From a bacterium (GTDB lineage Bacteria; Verrucomicrobiota; Verrucomicrobiae; Limisphaerales; J093), in the NCBI GenBank assembly GCA_021839785.1, contig JAKCAB010000396.1, positions 1 to 13,667 on the forward strand: 13,667 bases of DNA. Direction: 5' to 3'. The notes below the pieces were generated by a model. That model worked only from the letters and a program-made list of their open reading frames with translations, was not told the DNA's origin and did not search any database. Shown here piece after piece: positions 6,877 through 13,667 of this stretch. The position numbers were made by a program, and so were the translations under genes. The stretch's first letter is position 1, and the number at the start of each line of letters is the position of its first letter.

Positions 6877-8316
6877 ATGAACGCCTCAGCCAATTCCCCA
6901 GCCGCTGCGGTCGAGGATATTCTCAGCACGGCGCATCGGCTCCGGCAGGCCATTCCCGGCGATCTTCACGAGCACGTCGTCGAGGCGATTTACGGCGACG
7001 CAGCACGCATCGCGGATCGCGCGGTGACGCGTCCCGGTGCGCCGGCGCAACCCACGTTGGACCGCACGATCGACCGGATCGTCACCAGTCGCATCTGGGG
7101 CTTTCCGATCATGCTGGTGCTGTTCACGGTGATCTTCTGGATCACGATCAGCGGCGCCAACGTGCCTTCGCAGATGATCTCCTCGGTGTTGATCGACCGC
7201 CTTTATCCTTGGTTGCGCGAACTGGCGGCCGGCGTGGGATTGCCGTGGTGGCTGCGCGGCGTGCTGATCGACGGCATGTACCTGGCGACAGCTTGGGTCG
7301 TGAGCGTGATGCTGCCGCCGATGGCGATCTTTTTCCCGCTGTTCACGTTGCTCGAGGATTTCGGTTACCTGCCACGAGTCGCCTTCAACCTGGACCACCT
7401 GTTCAAGAAGGCCGGCGCGCACGGCAAGCAATCCATGAGCATGATGATGGGCTTCGGCTGCAACGCGGCGGGCGTGGTGGCGACACGGATCATCGACAGC
7501 CCGCGCGAACGGTTGCTCGCCATCCTCACGAACAATTTTGCGCTGTGCAACGGCCGCTGGCCGACGCAGGTGCTGCTGGCCACGGTGTTCATCGGCAGCC
7601 TGGCGCCGGCGAGCCTCCGCGGCTTGACGGCCGCCGCCGCCGTGACGGCTGTTGCCGCGTTGGGCGTGGGCATGACCTTCCTGGTGTCTTGGGGACTATC
7701 GCGGTCGGTGCTTAAAGGTGAAGTTTCCACGTTTAGCCTAGAGTTACCGCCGTATCGGCCGCCTCGCCTCTGGCAGACGCTGTACACGTCGCTGATCGAC
7801 CGGACCATTTTCGTGCTGTGGCGGGCGGTGGTCTTTGCTCTGCCGGCGGGGGCGGTCATCTGGCTTATCGCGAACGCGCGGATTGGCGGGGTCAGCCTCG
7901 CCAGCTACGCCATTGATTTGCTTAACCCGCTGGGCGTCCTGATCGGCCTTAACGGGGTGATCCTGCTGGCCTACATCATCGCCATCCCGGCCAACGAGAT
8001 CGTGATCCCCACGGTGCTGATGCTTACGGTGCTGGCTACGGGCATGACGAATGTGGGTCACGGGGCCGGCGTGATGTTCGACCTGGAGGACCAGACCACG
8101 CTGAAGACGCTGTTGCACGCTGGCGGATGGACGTTGCTGACGGCCGTGAACTTGATGCTCTTCAGCTTGCTGCACAATCCTTGCAGCACAACCATCTACA
8201 CGATCTACAAAGAAACCGGCAGTCGGCGTTGGACGGCGGTTGCCACGCTGCTGCCGGTAGTGCTGGGGGTGGTGGTTTGTCTGGCGGTGGCGACCGTCTG
8301 GCGATGGCTGAGTTGA
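6877..8316 (+). CDS. feoB: FeoB membrane permease domain (second part of split FeoB)
   Basis: From ATG 6877 the product is 479 residues; a TTG at 6862 overlapping the previous stop is another possible start. The first ~70 residues are a soluble linker, then about seven or eight membrane segments begin at residue 73 ([16 protein letters not shown]). FeoB gate motifs are present: GFGCN with Cys195, LCNGRWP with Cys224, and [16 protein letters not shown] with Cys436. [23 protein letters not shown] is also typical. This domain forms the ferrous iron path through the cytoplasmic membrane. It needs the GTPase domain encoded just upstream in a different frame, so either the two proteins assemble or a frameshift joins them. 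No ribosome-binding site is visible before ATG 6877, which favours a disrupted single gene over a settled two-gene arrangement. Confidence 0.9.
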   Translation: MNASANSPAAAVEDILSTAHRLRQAIPGDLHEHVVEAIYGDAARIADRAVTRPGAPAQPTLDRTIDRIVTSRIWGFPIMLVLFTVIFWITISGANVPSQMISSVLIDRLYPWLRELAAGVGLPWWLRGVLIDGMYLATAWVVSVMLPPMAIFFPLFTLLEDFGYLPRVAFNLDHLFKKAGAHGKQSMSMMMGFGCNAAGVVATRIIDSPRERLLAILTNNFALCNGRWPTQVLLATVFIGSLAPASLRGLTAAAAVTAVAALGVGMTFLVSWGLSRSVLKGEVSTFSLELPPYRPPRLWQTLYTSLIDRTIFVLWRAVVFALPAGAVIWLIANARIGGVSLASYAIDLLNPLGVLIGLNGVILLAYIIAIPANEIVIPTVLMLTVLATGMTNVGHGAGVMFDLEDQTTLKTLLHAGGWTLLTAVNLMLFSLLHNPCSTTIYTIYKETGSRRWTAVATLLPVVLGVVVCLAVATVWRWLS

Positions 8317-8435
8317 GCCGGGCGGAGGCGCTGGCTCGAAATTCTGATCCCGACGGTTTTGAAGGCGCCAAGGCTCTTGCGGGCGCTTACGGCTGACGCG
8401 GCCTGATTCGAAAGGACAACGGGGGGAAAACCGGC

Positions 8436-8464
8436 TTGACGCTCTTTGCTGCGCTGAATACGCT
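8436..8464 (+). promoter_or_regulatory. Candidate promoter for the nusA-infB cluster
   Basis: TTGACG (8436-8441) and TACGCT (8459-8464) are separated by 17 bases in the 243-base gap between feoB and nusA. Predicted transcription start is near 8471, giving a leader of roughly 90 bases that contains the hairpins at 8486-8500 and 8507-8532. The -10 match is weak. The stretch 8317-8435 shows no gene. Confidence 0.35.
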
Positions 8465-8485
8465 GCTTTTGCAATCGATTACACC

Positions 8486-8500
8486 GCTGGTTGTCCCAGC
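8486..8500 (+). repeat. Small hairpin in the nusA leader
   Basis: GCTGG and CCAGC form a 5-pair stem with a 5-base loop. It lies seven bases upstream of the terminator-like hairpin and could be part of the same leader fold. Confidence 0.35.
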
Positions 8501-8506
8501 ACGGCC

Positions 8507-8540
8507 AAGTCGGAGAGCAAATCTGCCGACTTTTTTGTTT
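8507..8540 (+). terminator. Intrinsic-terminator-like hairpin just before nusA
   Basis: AAGTCGG (8507-8513) pairs perfectly with CCGACTT (8526-8532) over a 12-base loop. The stem runs into a T-tract (six T at 8531-8536, G, then three T). It ends about 20 bases before the nusA start codon. It could terminate transcription from upstream or act as an attenuator in the nusA leader. The stem has only 7 pairs with a fairly large loop, so its strength is moderate. Confidence 0.6.
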
Positions 8541-8559
8541 CCCGGATGGTGGATCGGAT

Positions 8560-9849
8560 ATGAACAACGAGCTTTTAGCGGTTCTTGATTACTGGGAGCG
8601 TGAAAAAGGCATCCGACGCGATGTCTTGGTCGCGGCTGTCCAGAACATGCTGATTACCGCTGCGCGGAAGGCCATCGGCCCGGCCCGCGACATGGTCTGC
8701 ACCGTGGACCCGAAGACCGGCGACATCCACGCCTGGGCGAAACTCATCGTCAGCGAGAAGGTGATTTCCAAGCACGACCAGATTTCGCTTCCCGATGCGC
8801 GCCGCCTCAAACCGGACGCCCAATTGGGCGACGAAATCCAGGTCGAGATCGGGTCCGAGCAGATTCAACAGATTTTTGGGCGCATCGCGTCGCAATATGG
8901 CAAGCAGACGTTGATGCAGGAAATCCGCAAGGCGGAGAAGGAGTTGATTCTCGAAGAGTTCAAAGACCGGGTGGGCGACATCGTGCCCGGCACGGTGCGG
9001 CGTTTCGAACGATCGGACGTCACGATCGATTTGGGGCGCTACGAGGCCTTGCTGCCCAACCGCGAGCGGGTGCCTACCGAAGAATACCAAGTCGGCGAAC
9101 GCCTGCGTTGCTACGTCAAAGCGGTGGAGAACACGCCGCACGGACCCGAGATCATCCTGTCGCGGGCCGATCCGCAGTTCGTCATCAAGCTGTTTCAGTT
9201 GGAGGTGTCCGAGATCGCGGACGGCACCATCGAAATCCGCTCCATTGCGCGCGAGCCGGGTTTTCGCACCAAACTCGCGGTCTATTCGCGCGACCCGAAG
9301 GTGGACCCGGTGGGCGCCTGTGTGGGGCTGCGCGGCCAGCGGGTTAAAAACATCGTTCGCGAACTCAACAACGAGCGCGTGGACATCATCCCGTGGTCGT
9401 CCGATTTGCGCACCTTCGTCACGGCCGCGCTGAATCCCGCCACGGTCAAGAGTTTTGAGGTGGACGAAGAACGGCAGCGCGTCCGGATCCTCGTCAACGC
9501 GGACCAGTTGTCCCAGGCCATTGGCAAACGCGGACAGAACGCGCGTCTGACTTCGCGCCTGACCGGCTGGCAGGTGGACATCGACGCGGAAGCGGTGGCC
9601 GTCAGCGGGTTTGAGGAAAAAGTGGCCCAGGCGGTCGGTGCGTTGGCGGCCATCCCCGGTTTGACCGAGGCCCAGGCCGACGCGTTGGTTCACCACGGTT
9701 TTTTGAGTCTGGAGGATTTGCTCCAGGCCGAAGTATCCGACCTGGCGGAAATCGCCGAGATCGGCGAGGCCGCCGCCGCGGTGCTGGAAGCCGCGCGCGC
9801 GGAGGCCCAGCGCCGCATGGTCTATATCACCCCTTCAAGCGCCGCATAG
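8560..9849 (+). CDS. nusA: Transcription termination/antitermination factor NusA
   Basis: The start is set at ATG 8560 because MNNELLAVLDYWEREKGI is the conserved NusA N-terminus; the frame runs open upstream through the leader hairpin but that part is not NusA-like. The product is 429 residues. Domains in order are the RNA-polymerase-binding N-terminal domain (~1-125), the S1 domain (~134-200, VGDIVPGTVRRFERSDVTIDL), KH1 (GLRGQRVKNIV, near 255) and KH2 (IGKRGQNARL), then a helix-hairpin-helix-like C-terminal segment (IPGLTEAQADALVHHGF, then LAEIAEIGEAAA). NusA binds RNA polymerase and nascent RNA and modulates pausing and termination. infB follows 78 bases downstream as in most bacteria. The usual upstream gene rimP is absent; the iron operon takes its place. 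Confidence 0.96.
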   Translation: MNNELLAVLDYWEREKGIRRDVLVAAVQNMLITAARKAIGPARDMVCTVDPKTGDIHAWAKLIVSEKVISKHDQISLPDARRLKPDAQLGDEIQVEIGSEQIQQIFGRIASQYGKQTLMQEIRKAEKELILEEFKDRVGDIVPGTVRRFERSDVTIDLGRYEALLPNRERVPTEEYQVGERLRCYVKAVENTPHGPEIILSRADPQFVIKLFQLEVSEIADGTIEIRSIAREPGFRTKLAVYSRDPKVDPVGACVGLRGQRVKNIVRELNNERVDIIPWSSDLRTFVTAALNPATVKSFEVDEERQRVRILVNADQLSQAIGKRGQNARLTSRLTGWQVDIDAEAVAVSGFEEKVAQAVGALAAIPGLTEAQADALVHHGFLSLEDLLQAEVSDLAEIAEIGEAAAAVLEAARAEAQRRMVYITPSSAA

Positions 9850-9858
9850 GCGCACCGC

Positions 9859-9889
9859 GCCCCTCGGGGCCGGCGGTGGTGGAGCCGGC
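9859..9889 (+). repeat. GC-rich inverted repeats between nusA and infB
   Basis: GCCCCTCGGGGC (9859-9870) can form a 4-pair stem with a CTCG loop. An overlapping alternative pairs two GCCGGC copies (9869-9874, 9884-9889). No T-tract follows, so read-through into infB is expected. Confidence 0.3.
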
Positions 9890-9927
9890 GTTCGGGCGGC
9901 GCGCACGGCGTTGGAAAGCAATCGAGT

Positions 9928-12630
<2,703 letters not shown>

Positions 12631-12664
12631 GCCGCCGCCGGCGCCGCCCACTGGTTTTATTGCC

Positions 12665-13027
12665 ATGCAAGGTCGCCGTCATGATCGGGTCCGGGAGTTG
12701 CTGAAGCGCGAGTTGAGCAACATCCTGTTGCGCGAGTTTCCCGTCGCCGAAACCGGCCTGCTGGCGGTCAACGAAGTCCGGTTGTCCGGCGACCTCAAGC
12801 AGGCCACGGTGTACGTGGGCGTGGTCGGAAATCCCGGCCAGCGCCACCGCGCCTTCGAACTGCTGCACGACCAACGCCCGCGCCTGCAAAGCCTGCTCTG
12901 CCATGCCGTGAAGCTCAAATACACGCCCGCCTTGCGCTTCGTGGCCGACGAGGCCGTGGCCCGTGGCAATCGCGTGCTCCAGATTCTCGACGATATCGAG
13001 AAGACGTTGCCCACCGGGCCGTCCTGA
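12665..13027 (+). CDS. rbfA: 30S ribosome-binding factor RbfA
   Basis: The protein has 120 residues from ATG 12665, 34 bases after infB; the frame extends upstream into infB but only from this ATG does the sequence look like RbfA. MQGRRHDRVRELLKRELSNILLRE is the typical first helix, followed by LAVNEVRLSGDLKQATVYVGV, a KH-like core, and LKYTPALRFVADE near the end. RbfA binds the 30S subunit and helps mature the 5' end of 16S rRNA, especially in the cold. Its place between infB and a DHH phosphoesterase gene is the common order. The length is normal and nothing is missing. Confidence 0.93.
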   Translation: MQGRRHDRVRELLKRELSNILLREFPVAETGLLAVNEVRLSGDLKQATVYVGVVGNPGQRHRAFELLHDQRPRLQSLLCHAVKLKYTPALRFVADEAVARGNRVLQILDDIEKTLPTGPS

Positions 13028-13079
13028 AAGGCGGCGTCGTGATTAAGTCGTTCGGAACGATGGTCGCCAACCGCAATTG

Positions 13080-13667
13080 ATGAACCCCCGCCCCCAGATC
13101 GTTGACCGCATTCTTGAGGCCCTCAAGACCAGCCAGACCATCTGTGTCGTCGGCCACGTCCGGCCCGACGGCGATTGCGTCGGCTCCCAGCTCGCGCTGG
13201 CGCTGGCCCTGCGGGCCGAAGGCAAGCAGGTCACCGTCTGGAACGAAGATCCGGCGCCCACCAAGCTCAAGTTCCTCGACCCCGAAAACCTGCTGGCGCG
13301 ACCCCAGCCGGGACAGACCTTCGATTGTGTGGTGGCGACGGACGCCGCCAGCTACGAACGGCTCGGCCAGGCAGGCGATTGTCTCAAGCATCGGCGCGTG
13401 TTAATCAACATCGACCACCACGCGAGCAACACCCGCTTCGGCGACATCAACTGGGTCAGCGGGCGCGAGCCGTCCACCGGCGAATTGATCCACCGGCTGC
13501 TCAAGTATGCCGGCTGGCCCATCACGCCCCACATGGCGGATTGCCTGTTCGCGGCCGTGTCCACCGACACCGGGTCATTCCAGTACGCCTCGACCCGGCC
13601 CTCCACGTTCGCGGTGGCGGGCGAATTGGTGAAGCGCGGCGCGAACCTGGGCCGCGTGTGCCACGAA
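13080..13667 (+). CDS. nrnA: DHH-family phosphoesterase, NrnA-like, 3' end cut by the window
   Basis: The frame is open from ATG 13080 to the last base (196 codons); full NrnA-type proteins have about 310-340 residues, so the DHHA1 substrate-binding domain is mostly outside. DHH-domain metal motifs are visible: GHVRPDGD (His26, Asp30, Asp32), Asp88, the DHH triad at 112-114 in NIDHHASN, and Asp163 in STDTGSF. These bind two Mn ions. NrnA degrades very short RNA oligonucleotides and often also removes phosphate from pAp. Position directly after rbfA fits the common rbfA-nrnA-truB order. No Shine-Dalgarno is evident; a TTG just before the ATG is an alternative start. The exact substrate (nanoRNA, pAp or c-di-AMP products) cannot be told from this half. 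Confidence 0.88.
   Translation, partial: MNPRPQIVDRILEALKTSQTICVVGHVRPDGDCVGSQLALALALRAEGKQVTVWNEDPAPTKLKFLDPENLLARPQPGQTFDCVVATDAASYERLGQAGDCLKHRRVLINIDHHASNTRFGDINWVSGREPSTGELIHRLLKYAGWPITPHMADCLFAAVSTDTGSFQYASTRPSTFAVAGELVKRGANLGRVCHE

Noticed and set aside
8366..8390. Imperfect hairpin after feoB as its terminator
   Set aside because: The stem is bulged and no T-tract follows; not distinguishable from chance in GC-rich DNA.
8491..8559. Upstream start of the NusA frame at 8491
   Set aside because: It would make the terminator-like hairpin coding and adds 23 residues unlike NusA; the conserved N-terminus begins at 8560.

Overview
The window is about 13.7 kb of GC-rich bacterial DNA, with essentially every gene on the + strand. 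The lineage cannot be proved from the sequence alone. Three features fit an environmental Verrucomicrobiota-like (PVC group) or similar soil/sediment bacterium: weak or absent Shine-Dalgarno sequences, a short heptamer array (AATCGAA/ATCCGAA/ATTCGAA) that when tandemly repeated encodes the peptide IRNPKSE, and a separate half-length CarB. This is inference.

Layout. (1) 1-2326: the 3' part of an MBOAT-family membrane O-acyltransferase, then a membrane-anchored SGNH-type protein, a pair typical of O-acylation of exported polysaccharides. (2) 2459-4009: carbamoyl-phosphate synthase large subunit, N-terminal half only, with a ~25-residue in-frame insertion carrying the heptamer array. (3) 4013-4697: a PIN-domain toxin and a small overlapping partner, three bases after carB, looking like a transferred toxin-antitoxin module. 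(4) 4833-8316: a ferrous-iron uptake locus. A candidate promoter and a perfect inverted repeat precede a fused regulator (N-terminal membrane helix, DtxR/MntR domains, SH3 domain, FeoA domain). FeoB follows in two pieces: a GTPase protein and a membrane permease. The break between the pieces falls on a CG dinucleotide tract, where loss of one CG unit would join them. (5) 8436-13667: the translation/transcription cluster nusA, infB, rbfA and a DHH phosphoesterase (nrnA-like, cut by the window end), preceded by a candidate promoter and a terminator-like hairpin just before nusA.

The genes form independent modules: cell-surface polysaccharide modification, pyrimidine/arginine precursor synthesis, a TA pair, iron import with its own apparent metal-sensing regulator, and core translation functions. 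The most unusual part is the iron locus: a membrane-tethered metal sensor fused to FeoA, its candidate operator, and a FeoB split at a slippage-prone tract. No rRNA, tRNA, CRISPR array, transposase or integrase was recognised. Large open frames on the minus strand are shadows of GC-rich coding sequence.
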